Shown: one piece after another, positions 9,353 to 18,662 of the stretch
Layout of the letters: every line of letters begins with the position of its first letter
Numbering within the stretch: the first letter of the stretch is position 1
Source of the DNA: an uncultured Porphyromonadaceae bacterium
GTDB lineage: Bacteria > Bacteroidota > Bacteroidia > Bacteroidales > UBA11471
Length of the DNA: 64,000 bases
Assembly: GCA_900547555.1 (NCBI GenBank)
Contig: URHG01000010.1
Coordinates: 6,258 to 70,257 of the forward strand
Direction: 5' to 3'
The notes under the pieces: model-generated
What the model was told of the DNA's origin: nothing
The model's input: the letters and a program-made list of their open reading frames with translations, nothing else
Database searches by the model: none
Position numbers and translations under genes: made by a program

Positions 9353-10196
9353 AACGTTGCACCTCCTCTTCGATTTGTGTTTGTTCTACGGATTTGCGAT
9401 GATCGACGGCACGCACAAAATTCAAGGAAGAAAAATCGGCGGCCAACCGTATGGTAAGAACATAAAAATTATTCTTCTTTACCCTACGGGTATCTTCGAC
9501 ATACCCTACGACAAGCCCCTCGGGAAAAGCACCCGAGTATCCGCTGGTAACAATCGTATCTCCAACATTCACGGTCATATACTCGGGTAATTCCTCCAAG
9601 CCGGCATAATGGACATCTTCTCCGCTCCACACCAACGAGCCGATATAATGCGTATTTTTAACCTTGCAGCTGATACGCAAATTGGGATTGAGCAAAGACA
9701 ACGCGACGGCATAACCCGACGAAGCCGACGAAACGACTCCCACCACGCCATTTTGGTCGACAAGACCCATTTCGGGAAACACCCCGTCCCGATTTCCTTT
9801 ATCAATAGTGATATAATTGTTTTTACGGGCGATACTGTTATTGATGACACGAGCGATAATCATATTTGTCGTATCTCCGGTAACAGCCGGTACAGAGATA
9901 CGGGACAGCGAATCTTCGGCCTGATACCGGGCAAGAGCATTACGCAGAACGGCAAGCTCGTTTTGGAGCTTACCGTTCTGAGCCAAGAGCTCGTTATTTG
10001 CTTTCTGCAATCCGAAATATCCGGTAACAGCTCCCGAAAGGGAATAAAGGCTGCCGGCTACCCGACTGGCGGAACTGAAATAAACACTTTGCTGATAAGG
10101 ATTGAAACCGAACAACAAAATGAGGCAAAGTACCGCATAACAGAAATAGACAAAAACCGAACTATGCCGGACAAAAAATTGTATCAGTTTACGCAT
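9345..10196 (-). CDS. mreC: rod shape-determining protein MreC
   Basis: MreC is a bitopic inner-membrane protein that activates PBP2 and RodA from the periplasmic side. The 283-residue sequence has a membrane helix at about 14-32, a coiled coil near 60-95 (repeating NELLAQNGKLQNELAVLRN type heptads) and a beta-rich domain containing the family-like NGVVGVVSSASSGYAVAL stretch. It follows mreB by 27 bases and overlaps mreD. Confidence 0.93.
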   Translation of the reverse strand: MRKLIQFFVRHSSVFVYFCYAVLCLILLFGFNPYQQSVYFSSASRVAGSLYSLSGAVTGYFGLQKANNELLAQNGKLQNELAVLRNALARYQAEDSLSRISVPAVTGDTTNMIIARVINNSIARKNNYITIDKGNRDGVFPEMGLVDQNGVVGVVSSASSGYAVALSLLNPNLRISCKVKNTHYIGSLVWSGEDVHYAGLEELPEYMTVNVGDTIVTSGYSGAFPEGLVVGYVEDTRRVKKNNFYVLTIRLAADFSSLNFVRAVDHRKSVEQTQIEEEVQRYE

Positions 10197-10223
10197 TGGG
10201 AATAGACTGTCCCGGTTATAACA

Positions 10224-11243
10224 TTATCGCATCAAGAAAGAGAACTTGTCGACATTCTTCAAAGCGATTCCCGTACCGCGAGCGACCGCCAACAAGGGGT
10301 CTTCCGCCACATGGAAAACAATACCGATCTTATCGGTAAGTCGCTTGTCGAGCCCGCGAAGAAGCGCACCGCCGCCGGTCAGATAGATGCCGTTACGCAC
10401 AATATCGGCATACAATTCGGGAGGTGTGGTATCGAGAGCACTCAATACAGCCGCTTCGATCTTGGATATCGATTTCTCTATGCAATGAGCAACATCCTGA
10501 TAAGTTACCGGCAACTCCATAGGTAAAGATGTCATGCGGTTGGGGCCGTGTACGATATAATCCTCGGGGGGATTTTCCAGTTCGTTAAGCGCCGATCCTA
10601 CATTGATTTTTATCAATTCGGCGGTACGCTCTCCCAACTTGATATTATACTGGCGACCCATATATTCGCGAATATCCTCGTTGAATTCGTCTCCTGCCAC
10701 ACGTATCGATTTGTTGGTAACGATACCGCCCAGCGATATAACGGCGATCTCGGTCGTACCGCCTCCTATATCGACAATCATATTGCCCTCGGGCGCTTCC
10801 ACATCGATACCCACACCGATAGCGGCAGCCATCGGTTCGTAAATCATATATACGTCCCGGCCACCCACATGCTCCGACGAGTCGCGTACGGCACGTATCT
10901 CCACCTCGGTACTTCCCGACGGGATACACACCACCATACGCAATGACGAAGAAAACAAAGTGTTACGCATGGAAACCATCTTCATCATGCCCCTCATCAT
11001 CTGTTCGGCCGCATTGAAGTCGGCAATCACACCGTTTTGCAACGGACGTATCACACGAATATTCTCGGGAGCACGACCATACATGGCCTGCGCCTCATGC
11101 CCCACCGCTTTGAGTTTACCCGTGCGATTGTCGAGAGCAACCATTGAGGGAGCATCGACCACGATTTTATCGTTGTAAAGTATAATCGTATTGGCCGTAC
11201 CCAAATCGATGGCTATTTCTTGGTTGAAAGAGAAAAATCCCAT
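10224..11243 (-). CDS. mreB: actin-like cell-shape protein MreB
   Basis: MreB forms membrane-bound filaments that position the elongation machinery. The 339-residue protein carries the actin-fold nucleotide motifs: IDLGTANT near residues 12-19, IVDIGGGTTEIAV near 157-169 and YLTGGGALLRG in the C-terminal part. It starts 21 bases after the purH stop and is followed by mreC, mreD, mrdA and rodA on the same strand. Confidence 0.97.
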   Translation of the reverse strand: MGFFSFNQEIAIDLGTANTIILYNDKIVVDAPSMVALDNRTGKLKAVGHEAQAMYGRAPENIRVIRPLQNGVIADFNAAEQMMRGMMKMVSMRNTLFSSSLRMVVCIPSGSTEVEIRAVRDSSEHVGGRDVYMIYEPMAAAIGVGIDVEAPEGNMIVDIGGGTTEIAVISLGGIVTNKSIRVAGDEFNEDIREYMGRQYNIKLGERTAELIKINVGSALNELENPPEDYIVHGPNRMTSLPMELPVTYQDVAHCIEKSISKIEAAVLSALDTTPPELYADIVRNGIYLTGGGALLRGLDKRLTDKIGIVFHVAEDPLLAVARGTGIALKNVDKFSFLMR

Positions 11244-11264
11244 TGTTCTTCGTTGTAAAAATGA

Positions 11265-12788
11265 TTAGTGTTTGAAGTGGCGAATACCGGTGAATACCAT
11301 CGCGATACCGTTCTTGTTGCAATAGTCGATCGTCAAGTCGTCGCGTACCGAACCGCCGGGTTGAATCACCGTATCGATACCCTCTTTGTGGGCGATTTCC
11401 ACGCAATCGGGGAACGGGAAGAAAGCATCAGATGCCATGACCGCCCCCTTCAAATCGAAATTGAACGACTTGGCTTTCTCGATGGCATGGCGTAAAGAAT
11501 CTACCCGGGAGGTTTGTCCCACGCCGCTGGCATAAAGTTGTTTTCCCTTAGCGAGAACAATGGCATTGGATTTGCTATGTTTTACGATTTTATTGGCAAA
11601 CAACAAATCTTCGACTTCTTCGGGCGTTACGGCTTTCTCGGTGATTTGTTTCAATTCCTCGGCCTTTTCCTGATGCAAGTCTTTTTCCTGCATCAACACG
11701 CCGTTGAGCAGGGAACGGAATTGTATCGTGGCCTCGGGAGCTTTTTTCTGGACGAGGACAATACGATTTTTCTTCTGATAGAAAATATCGAGAGCAGCCG
11801 GCTCGTAACCGGGTGCAATAATAACCTCGAAGAAAAGTTTATTTATTTCTTCGGCCGTAACAGCATCAACCACCGCATTGGTGACCAAAACACCACCGAA
11901 TGCCGAAACGGGATCTCCCGCCAATGCGGCATTCCATGCTTCGAGCAACGTAGGACGCGAAGCGATACCGCAAGCATTATTGTGTTTCAATATGGCGAAT
12001 GTCAATTCCGAGAACTCGGAGATAAGCGATACGGCCGCATCGATGTCGAGCAGGTTGTTATACGAAATCTCTTTTCCGTGAAGTTGTTCGAACATTTCAT
12101 CGAAGTTTCCGAAAAAGAATCCCTTCTGATGTGGATTTTCTCCGTAGCGCAACGGTTTGGAATCGTTGCAAGCAGCCCGGAAAGCCGAATAGTTACCGCC
12201 GTCGAAATAATTGAAAATGGCGGTATCATATCCCGACGAAACAGCAAACGCCTCTTTGGCAAACCAATAACGATCTTCCAAAGAAGATGCAGCGCCTTTT
12301 TCGTTGAGCATATCCAAAAGCGGAGCATATTGTGCTTTGGAGGCAACGATAACGACATCTTTGAAGTTCTTGGCAGCGGCCCGGATAAGAGAGATACCGC
12401 CTATATCGATTTTTTCGATGATGGCACTTTCATCGGCGCCCGAAGCTACCGTTTCTTCGAACGGATAAAGATCGACAATGACAAGATCGATCTCGGGAAT
12501 ATCGTATTCGGCAATCTGCTGACGGTCGCCCTCCTCTTCCCGACGATTGAGTATGCCGCCGAAGACCTTCGGGTGCAATGTTTTCACACGACCGCCCAGA
12601 ATAGAGGGGTAACCAGTGAGACCTTCGACACTGCGGCAAGGTATCCCCAAAGACTCGATAAACGATTGAGTACCACCGGTCGAAATAAATTCCACACCAT
12701 CGGCATGCAATTTTTTAAGAATTTCGTCCAACCCGTCTTTGTGATAAACCGAAACTAATGCGGTTTTGATTTTTTTATTTTCAGCCAT
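11265..12788 (-). CDS. purH: bifunctional AICAR transformylase/IMP cyclohydrolase
   Basis: PurH carries out the last two steps of purine synthesis: formylation of AICAR and closure to IMP. The N-terminal MGS-like cyclohydrolase domain spans about 1-150 (with the STGGT block near 37-41). The transformylase domain contains the LKHNNACGIA motif, whose Lys-His pair is catalytic in the family. The ATG at 12788 gives 507 residues, the normal length; a longer in-frame start at 12878 is rejected because the promoter at 12821-12852 lies within it. mreB follows after 21 bases, so purine and cell-shape genes are likely co-transcribed. Confidence 0.95.
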   Translation of the reverse strand: MAENKKIKTALVSVYHKDGLDEILKKLHADGVEFISTGGTQSFIESLGIPCRSVEGLTGYPSILGGRVKTLHPKVFGGILNRREEEGDRQQIAEYDIPEIDLVIVDLYPFEETVASGADESAIIEKIDIGGISLIRAAAKNFKDVVIVASKAQYAPLLDMLNEKGAASSLEDRYWFAKEAFAVSSGYDTAIFNYFDGGNYSAFRAACNDSKPLRYGENPHQKGFFFGNFDEMFEQLHGKEISYNNLLDIDAAVSLISEFSELTFAILKHNNACGIASRPTLLEAWNAALAGDPVSAFGGVLVTNAVVDAVTAEEINKLFFEVIIAPGYEPAALDIFYQKKNRIVLVQKKAPEATIQFRSLLNGVLMQEKDLHQEKAEELKQITEKAVTPEEVEDLLFANKIVKHSKSNAIVLAKGKQLYASGVGQTSRVDSLRHAIEKAKSFNFDLKGAVMASDAFFPFPDCVEIAHKEGIDTVIQPGGSVRDDLTIDYCNKNGIAMVFTGIRHFKH

Positions 12789-12820
12789 ATCGTTTTGATT
12801 TTGTTCATTTTTTGGAGTTA

Positions 12821-12852
12821 CAAAAATAGTAATTTTGCCGACAAACCACAAA
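12821..12852 (-). promoter_or_regulatory. purH promoter (-33 and -7)
   Basis: On the minus strand TTTG (12849-12852) and TATTTTTG (12821-12828) are 20 bases apart. This predicts a very short leader to the purH ATG at 12788 and may drive the whole run down to rodA. Confidence 0.7.
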
Positions 12853-12945
12853 GATTTTTCAGCACAAAAAAGCGTCATTTCTCTTTTTTTTCATTTCGAT
12901 GCTGCCGGACCTTCAAAATATTGTAAAACAGCCCGAAAAAGAATC

Positions 12946-14796
12946 TCAAAGCGATCGCTCCGACGACAATACCCGATAAAGGCGCATCTGACAGAGCCGG
13001 CAATCAAATTCGAGACGCAGCAACGTATCCCGATATTGCAGGAATAGCGGCTCTTTCCACACTCCCCCGTCCTGCGGCCGAACAGTTTCACGCGGACATC
13101 GCCCCCACTGCCTTTTCAGACAAAAACGGGTAAACATCAAGGCTTCTCCCTCGACCGGTTCACATTCGTAAGCCGGCGCAATTTTCTTCACCCCATGAGC
13201 CCGATAAAACGCACGGGCCGATGCATTAGATACATTTCCCAAATAATCGAGTTCCGAAACCGGATATGAAGCAGATCCTTCTTCCCTGCGACGCGAGGGA
13301 CGATAAGAGAGCCTCCTGACCAACATCATTCTCTCTACGGCTTCGCGTCGTAAATCAGCCAACAAAGAAGCCGGCAGAAAATATGCTTTCTCCGACAAAA
13401 CATTTACCGAACGGGCGAAAAAACAAGTATCCCCCAAACGAGAAAGTTGTGCTTTCTGATTTTCGGATTGCGGAGTACGGGCTTCTTCTTTCTCCCAATC
13501 CCGGGCAACTACCGCCGAACGACCGGAATCATCGGTAATCTTCAATGCAAACCCTCTCGGAATTTCATAGAGCTGCAAATCGACGGGAATACGGCGTTGC
13601 GCACTTTTTTTCTGCAATGTCTGTTCAAACAACCGGTCATAATTACGGTAAAGCAAAGTACCGGACGATATATTCAATTTCTCGAACGGATAAACCACCG
13701 CCTCTTCGACCCGATTCACACGAAAGCCTTCGAATGCCCCCTTTTTATTGAGAAAACAAAGTCCGTCGCCATTATGCAACACCTCACCTCCCTGCACCTT
13801 CAAAGCCGCACCGCGTACCTGTGCCACTCGCCCTATCGGCTCACCGAGAGATTTCGGCGTGTCGGGCGACCCCATATCCTTATCTGGACGACCATCGAAA
13901 AAATATCGGGTAAAGCCCCGGTTAAAACTCTTTTGCGGCATCGGGTCAAAAGACAACTCGACCCGACCCGAAGATGCGGCCCTGTACTCAGGACGACGCT
14001 CGAAAATTTCATCCAGACATCGTCGGTACCACGCCGTAACATTTTTCACATACGATAATTCTTTGAGTCGTCCTTCTATCTTCAAAGAAGTCGCACCGGC
14101 ATCGAGCAAAGCCTCCAACCGATCGGTACGATTCATATCTTTAAGAGAAAGCAAGTGCTTGTCGCGGATAAGCGGACGACGGTCGGCATCGAGCAATGTA
14201 TAGGGAAGACGGCAATACTGGGCACATTCCCCTCGATTGGCGCTTCGCCCCGAAAGAGACCGACTCAAATAACATTGTCCGCTATAACTGACACATAAAG
14301 CCCCATGCACAAAAACTTCCAACTCCACCGGCACCGCTTCGGCAATGGTGCGTATCTGCTCACCCGACAATTCCCGAGCCAACACGACACGAGAGAACCC
14401 CACATCGTAAAGGAAACGGACTTTTTCTACCGTACGATTATCGGTCTGTGTACTGGCATGAAGGGCAATAGGAGGTATATCGAGACGCAAGACACCCATA
14501 TCCTGCACGATAAGCGCATCGCCCCCCACCCGATAAAGTTCGGTGATAAGCCGCTCGGCAGGTTTCAGTTCATCGTCGTAAAGCAACGTATTCAAAGCGA
14601 CATATACGCGCGCCTCGTATCGATGTGCGAAATCGACCAACCGGGCAATATCGTCCACACTGTTTGCAGCAGCTGCTCTTGCACCAAAACAAGGGCCGCC
14701 GATATACACGGCATCGGCTCCATGCAAAACGGCTTCGATACCTATATCGGCCGTCTTGGCGGGAGCCAACAATTCGATAGGGCGAGATACACTCAT
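12946..14796 (-). CDS. U32 family protein (RlhA/TrhP-like) with C-terminal extension
   Basis: This 616-residue protein begins with the U32 fold (SRPIELLAPAKTADIGIEA) and carries the family signature near residues 160-200 (EVFVHGALCVSYSGQCYLS followed by a GECAQYCR Cys cluster), likely an iron-sulphur site. Known members help to hydroxylate tRNA or 23S rRNA; despite the name, peptidase activity is doubtful. The C-terminal half contains a DUF3656-like beta domain and further Cys residues near the end (CRLCQMRLY). Its ATG overlaps the metA stop by 4 bases. The exact RNA target cannot be read from the sequence. Confidence 0.85.
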   Translation of the reverse strand: MSVSRPIELLAPAKTADIGIEAVLHGADAVYIGGPCFGARAAAANSVDDIARLVDFAHRYEARVYVALNTLLYDDELKPAERLITELYRVGGDALIVQDMGVLRLDIPPIALHASTQTDNRTVEKVRFLYDVGFSRVVLARELSGEQIRTIAEAVPVELEVFVHGALCVSYSGQCYLSRSLSGRSANRGECAQYCRLPYTLLDADRRPLIRDKHLLSLKDMNRTDRLEALLDAGATSLKIEGRLKELSYVKNVTAWYRRCLDEIFERRPEYRAASSGRVELSFDPMPQKSFNRGFTRYFFDGRPDKDMGSPDTPKSLGEPIGRVAQVRGAALKVQGGEVLHNGDGLCFLNKKGAFEGFRVNRVEEAVVYPFEKLNISSGTLLYRNYDRLFEQTLQKKSAQRRIPVDLQLYEIPRGFALKITDDSGRSAVVARDWEKEEARTPQSENQKAQLSRLGDTCFFARSVNVLSEKAYFLPASLLADLRREAVERMMLVRRLSYRPSRRREEGSASYPVSELDYLGNVSNASARAFYRAHGVKKIAPAYECEPVEGEALMFTRFCLKRQWGRCPRETVRPQDGGVWKEPLFLQYRDTLLRLEFDCRLCQMRLYRVLSSERSL

Positions 14797-15716
14797 CGGA
14801 TTTCTTCGATATTATAGGGGGTTTCCTGATAAACGTAATAGTTGAGCCAGTTGGAAAACAACAAATTGGCATGTGCACGCCAACGCACCAACGCAGCCTT
14901 GTCGGGATCATCATTCCGGAAATAATTCTGCGGCATTTCGATAGGCAACCCTTTTGCCAAATCCCGACGATATTCGTTCCCCAGCGTATCGGGAGCATAC
15001 TCGGAATGTCCCGTAAGGAAAATCTCCCTGCCTCCGCGGGCTATGACGACAGCCGGCCCCGAAACCTCGCCCTCGGCCATAATGGTCAACTCCCGACACT
15101 TCCGCACATCTTCGGTACGTATCGCCGTATGTCGGCTATGCGGTATATAAAACTCATCGTCGAACCCACGAAACAACGGGGCTGTTTTTCCCACTTCGGA
15201 AATCTGATGGAGAAAAACGCCGAAAAGTTTTTTCGCCAACGGATATTTGGGAATGCCGTAATAGTGATATAATCCGGCCTGCGCCGCCCAACAAATATAC
15301 ATGGTCGACGTAACATGCGTTCGTGCCCAGTCGAATATAGAAGAGACCTCACCCCAATACGAAACCTCCTCAAAAGCCATCTGCTCGACGGGAGCCCCGG
15401 TAATAATCATTCCGTCGTAACGCCGGTCGCATACTTCCGAAAACTCCTTGTAAAAAGCCATCATGTGTTCGGCCGGCGTATTTTTAGAAACATGACCGGA
15501 GATTTTCAGGAAATCGATTTCGAGTTGCAACGGAGTATTCGACAAAAGTCGTATAAGGTCGGTCTCGGTCGTTATCTTCAACGGCATGAGATTGAGGATA
15601 ATAATACGCAGCGGCCGTATATCCTGAGCAGAAGCCCTCTGCGAATCCATGACAAATATATTTTCCGACTTCAATATTTCGACGGCCGGCAATTTCGACG
15701 GTATATTTAACGGCAT
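14793..15716 (-). CDS. metA: homoserine O-acyltransferase MetA, probably acetyl-CoA specific
   Basis: MetA acylates the hydroxyl of homoserine at the start of methionine synthesis. The 307-residue protein keeps the catalytic Cys142 (in TMYICWAAQAG), His237 and Glu239 (GHSEY). Residue 111 is Glu; work on Bacillus cereus MetA linked Glu111 to acetyl-CoA and Gly111 to succinyl-CoA use, so an acetyltransferase is predicted. The ATG at 15716 is preferred over an upstream in-frame start at 15740, since a TAnnTTTG element (15738-15745) would lie on that start. It is followed with a 4-base overlap by the U32 gene. Confidence 0.93.
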   Translation of the reverse strand: MPLNIPSKLPAVEILKSENIFVMDSQRASAQDIRPLRIIILNLMPLKITTETDLIRLLSNTPLQLEIDFLKISGHVSKNTPAEHMMAFYKEFSEVCDRRYDGMIITGAPVEQMAFEEVSYWGEVSSIFDWARTHVTSTMYICWAAQAGLYHYYGIPKYPLAKKLFGVFLHQISEVGKTAPLFRGFDDEFYIPHSRHTAIRTEDVRKCRELTIMAEGEVSGPAVVIARGGREIFLTGHSEYAPDTLGNEYRRDLAKGLPIEMPQNYFRNDDPDKAALVRWRAHANLLFSNWLNYYVYQETPYNIEEIR

Positions 15717-15737
15717 ATCTCTTTCTTTATAACCGCA

Positions 15738-15745
15738 CAAAAATA
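15738..15745 (-). promoter_or_regulatory. -7 element of the metA promoter
   Basis: The minus strand reads TATTTTTG, 22 bases upstream of the metA ATG at 15716. No S-box or other riboswitch-like structure is evident in the short leader. Confidence 0.6.
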
Positions 15746-15869
15746 CAATAAAAAAACAGAAGGACGAAATGCATCTAAGGATAGTGGTATAGCATACAAA
15801 AAATGCAAAATTCTTTTTAAAGAGTTAGCAAAAAGATTAAGAAATAAGCATTATTACTGACAAAATAAC

Positions 15870-15877
15870 TATATTTG
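15870..15877 (+). promoter_or_regulatory. -7 element of the asnA promoter
   Basis: TATATTTG matches TAnnTTTG and predicts a leader of about 85 bases before the asnA ATG at 15972. No clear -33 was found. Confidence 0.55.
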
Positions 15878-15971
15878 CTCCCCAAAGGAGAACAAAGCAA
15901 CAATAAAAAAACGCGCACCGCCTTCCATAAACATGCAATAAATTGAAATACAATAATATAAAATAGAAAAC

Positions 15972-17006
15972 ATGGCACTAATCATACCGAAACACTATAC
16001 TCCGAAATTGTTGCCCGAGACAACCGAGCAAGCCATCAAGGGGTTGAAAGAAAGTTTCCAACGGGCATTGGCAAAAAATCTGAATCTCCGCCGCGTTACA
16101 GCCCCGTTGTTCGTCCTCTCCGGTACAGGAATCAACGACGACCTCAACGCAACGGAACGCGCAGTAAAATTTCCCATAAAATGTATGGAAGACCGTCAGG
16201 CCGAAGTTGTCCATTCATTAGCAAAATGGAAACGGCTGAAACTCGGGGCATACCGCATCGCACCGGGATACGGGTTATATACCGATATGAATGCAATCCG
16301 TTCCGACGAAGACCTCGATAATTTGCACTCTCTCTATGTCGACCAATGGGACTGGGAAAAAAGTATCACCGAAATCGACCGCACCCTCGAATACCTGAAA
16401 GAAACCGTCCGCAAAATATATAAAGCATTGAAAGATACCGAGGCCGAACTTTACGAAATCCACCCGCATATCACACCCATGCTTCCCGACGATATCGTAT
16501 TTATACATTCGGAGGAATTATTACAGATGTACCCGGGCCTCTCCCCTAAGGCCAGAGAATACGAAGCCACCCGAAAATACGGGGCTATTTTCATCATAGG
16601 CATAGGCCGAGAATTATCGAACGGAGAACCTCACGACGGTCGTGCCCCCGACTATGACGACTGGACGACACCAAACTCGGACGGATATTATGGCCTTAAC
16701 GGAGATATTATTTTATGGAACAGCGTTCTAGAATGCCCGTTCGAAATTTCGTCGATGGGAATTCGTGTCGACGAAAAGGCCTTACGCAAACAATTGGAAA
16801 TATGCGGCTGCACCGACCGTCTGAATCTCGATTTCCACAAAGCTCTCCTGCACGGCGATATGCCCCTTTCCATCGGTGGCGGTATCGGACAATCGCGCCT
16901 ATGTATGTATTTGTTGCAAAAAGCCCACATCGGAGAGGTCCAAGCCAGCATCTGGCCCGAAGAACAAATTGCAGAATGTGCCCGCCACAACATATTTCTG
17001 CTTTGA
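15972..17006 (+). CDS. asnA: aspartate-ammonia ligase (asparagine synthetase A)
   Basis: AsnA makes asparagine from aspartate, ammonia and ATP in the cytoplasm. The 344-residue protein has the class II aminoacyl-tRNA synthetase-like fold. Recognisable blocks are FVLSGTGINDDLNATERAV near residues 47-65, the KRLKLGAYRIAPGYGLYTDMNAIR stretch near 86-110, and the C-terminal GGGIGQSRLCMYLL motif 3 near 302-315. It is monocistronic, flanked by a promoter at 15870 and a bidirectional terminator at 17028-17070. Confidence 0.96.
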   Translation: MALIIPKHYTPKLLPETTEQAIKGLKESFQRALAKNLNLRRVTAPLFVLSGTGINDDLNATERAVKFPIKCMEDRQAEVVHSLAKWKRLKLGAYRIAPGYGLYTDMNAIRSDEDLDNLHSLYVDQWDWEKSITEIDRTLEYLKETVRKIYKALKDTEAELYEIHPHITPMLPDDIVFIHSEELLQMYPGLSPKAREYEATRKYGAIFIIGIGRELSNGEPHDGRAPDYDDWTTPNSDGYYGLNGDIILWNSVLECPFEISSMGIRVDEKALRKQLEICGCTDRLNLDFHKALLHGDMPLSIGGGIGQSRLCMYLLQKAHIGEVQASIWPEEQIAECARHNIFLL

Positions 17007-17027
17007 TTTTCGACGATATTGCATAAA

Positions 17028-17070
17028 AAAAGGGAGGCATCTTACAGATGCCTCCCTTTTCTGTTTTTTT
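17028..17070. terminator. bidirectional terminator between asnA and the DUF3332 gene
   Basis: Perfect 14-base arms at 17028-17041 and 17047-17060 enclose a 5-base loop. A run of A precedes and a run of T follows the stem, so it can stop transcription from both converging genes. Confidence 0.85.
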
Positions 17071-17079
17071 AAGCCTGAA

Positions 17080-17607
17080 TTATTTGCAAGCCATATACGC
17101 ACCGGCAATAGCTTTGTAGGCCATCAATCCGGCCTCGGATTTTTCGATAGTTACCATTTCGCCTTCTCCGGCATAGATGCTTACATGATTGTCGTCAACA
17201 AAAGTCATGAATGTAATACCCTCGACAGCCCAAGAGTTTTCTTCACTGTTATAGGTCAACTCTACTTTTTCCTGAGTAGCCTCATCGGTGATGACATATC
17301 CGTTTTGATTCGACTCTACCAGATAATTTCCATTTTCACCTTTGATGTGTTTCACATTATCGGCCATAGGATTGTTACCCGTCCAAAATTCGATGGAGTT
17401 GATCACCAAAGCATCGGCGATAAGAGAAATTTCATAAACCGGCAAAATGCAGAATGCAACAAATACAGCCTCATTTACCCATTTTTCTCCCACACCCTTA
17501 TTCCACGAAAACAGTTTATTGGTCAAGCCAAAAGAACCGATACACGAAGAAAACATAAGACTTCCGCTCAAAAGTACGGCGGCAGCCACAACCAATTTCT
17601 TTTTCAT
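17080..17607 (-). CDS. DUF3332 lipoprotein
   Basis: This 175-residue protein begins with a lipoprotein signal (Cys22 after SLMFSS). It has a hydrophobic segment near residues 48-66 (FVAFCILPVYEISLIADALV) and a WTGNNPM motif, both typical of DUF3332 proteins. The remaining part is a small beta-rich domain. The function of the family is unknown. It stands alone with its own TATATTTG promoter element at 17635-17642 and shares a terminator with asnA. Confidence 0.85.
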   Translation of the reverse strand: MKKKLVVAAAVLLSGSLMFSSCIGSFGLTNKLFSWNKGVGEKWVNEAVFVAFCILPVYEISLIADALVINSIEFWTGNNPMADNVKHIKGENGNYLVESNQNGYVITDEATQEKVELTYNSEENSWAVEGITFMTFVDDNHVSIYAGEGEMVTIEKSEAGLMAYKAIAGAYMACK

Positions 17608-17634
17608 AATATAAGTTTTGAATTAGATAATATG

Positions 17635-17642
17635 CAAATATA
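17635..17642 (-). promoter_or_regulatory. -7 element upstream of the DUF3332 gene
   Basis: The minus strand reads TATATTTG, 28 bases upstream of the ATG at 17607. Confidence 0.6.
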
Positions 17643-17692
17643 CTAACATTTCCTTAGAATTCGTAAAATATTCTACACTTTTTTTATACAAA

Positions 17693-18580
17693 TTATCCCT
17701 TATTCGAAGGCAGGACACCTTGTTTTTGCAACCATCGCCACATAAGGACCGGCCACGTATCATAATAAGAGAATGTAGGACGACACCCCCAACCATGTCC
17801 CCCTTCGGGGAAAATATACATCGATGAAGGAACTCCTTTTTCTTTCATAACAGAATACATCTGTATACTGTTTGCCGGAGGTACGCTTTTATCATCATCG
17901 CTCAGCAAAAAAAGTGTCGGCGGAGTATTCTCGGAAACATGCAACTCATTGGAATATAGAGCGATTAAACCAGGATTATTCTTTTGATCACCCAACAAAT
18001 TATCCCGAGAACCTTTATGCGTATATGTTCCCATCGTTACGACCGGATAAAAAAGCAACATAAAATCGGGACGGCATGTCGAGTCGCAGTGCGTACCGAG
18101 CGTCGACGCCAAATGTCCCCCGGCCGAAAAACCCGCGATACCTACTTTGCCGGGATCGATACCCCAATCGGCAGCATTCGCCCGCACGATACGCATCGAT
18201 TCCTGAGCATCGGCAAGAGGCACGGCATGATGACCGTTAGGCAAACGATACTTCAATATAACGCCCGCAACGCCTTTCTCTGCAAGCATACGAGCAAAAA
18301 GCACACCTTCATGCTGCATGGCCTGACGGGCATATCCGCCACCGGGACAGATCACCACTGCGGCTCCGGTATTTTTCTCGCGGGCCGGTAAATACACAAA
18401 AAGTTCGGCCGTGCGTGCATTCAGTACACGCCCTTCCTTAGTTATCTTTTCTTCGGATGTTATACCGTTATCTTCGGCCGGACCGTCGGGCCAAACCTTA
18501 ACAGTAAAGGGTTCTTGCCCCCACGATGTCGCGCTTACGGCCAACGCAGCCAGCAATCCCATCATTTTTCTTTTTATCAT
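17693..18580 (-). CDS. secreted alpha/beta hydrolase, BD-FAE/acetyl-xylan esterase-like
   Basis: This 295-residue protein has a signal peptide (cleavage likely after residue 21). It shows an alpha/beta hydrolase core with the oxyanion block CPGGGYA near 78-84 and the nucleophile elbow GFSAGGH with Ser152. A C-terminal GGHGWG motif gives the probable catalytic His. Similar proteins in Bacteroidales remove acetyl or feruloyl groups from plant polysaccharides, but no glycan-degrading gene lies next to it, so the substrate is unknown. It diverges from the Dabb gene. Confidence 0.85.
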   Translation of the reverse strand: MIKRKMMGLLAALAVSATSWGQEPFTVKVWPDGPAEDNGITSEEKITKEGRVLNARTAELFVYLPAREKNTGAAVVICPGGGYARQAMQHEGVLFARMLAEKGVAGVILKYRLPNGHHAVPLADAQESMRIVRANAADWGIDPGKVGIAGFSAGGHLASTLGTHCDSTCRPDFMLLFYPVVTMGTYTHKGSRDNLLGDQKNNPGLIALYSNELHVSENTPPTLFLLSDDDKSVPPANSIQMYSVMKEKGVPSSMYIFPEGGHGWGCRPTFSYYDTWPVLMWRWLQKQGVLPSNKG

Positions 18581-18618
18581 ATACTCATCTTTTAATTTAT
18601 CATGTCAAAAAAATCCAC

Positions 18619-18640
18619 TATTTTTGCCACAATAGATTTG
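18619..18640 (+). promoter_or_regulatory. two candidate -7 elements upstream of the Dabb gene
   Basis: TATTTTTG at 18619-18626 and TAGATTTG at 18633-18640 both match TAnnTTTG. Both lie within 45 bases of the ATG at 18663; which one is used cannot be decided by eye. Confidence 0.5.
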
Positions 18641-18662
18641 CGAATATACAAAATTTCAAGTC

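Noticed and set aside
11514..12758. Open frame of 414 codons on the plus strand opposite purH
   Set aside because: Antisense of a conserved gene; no family features.
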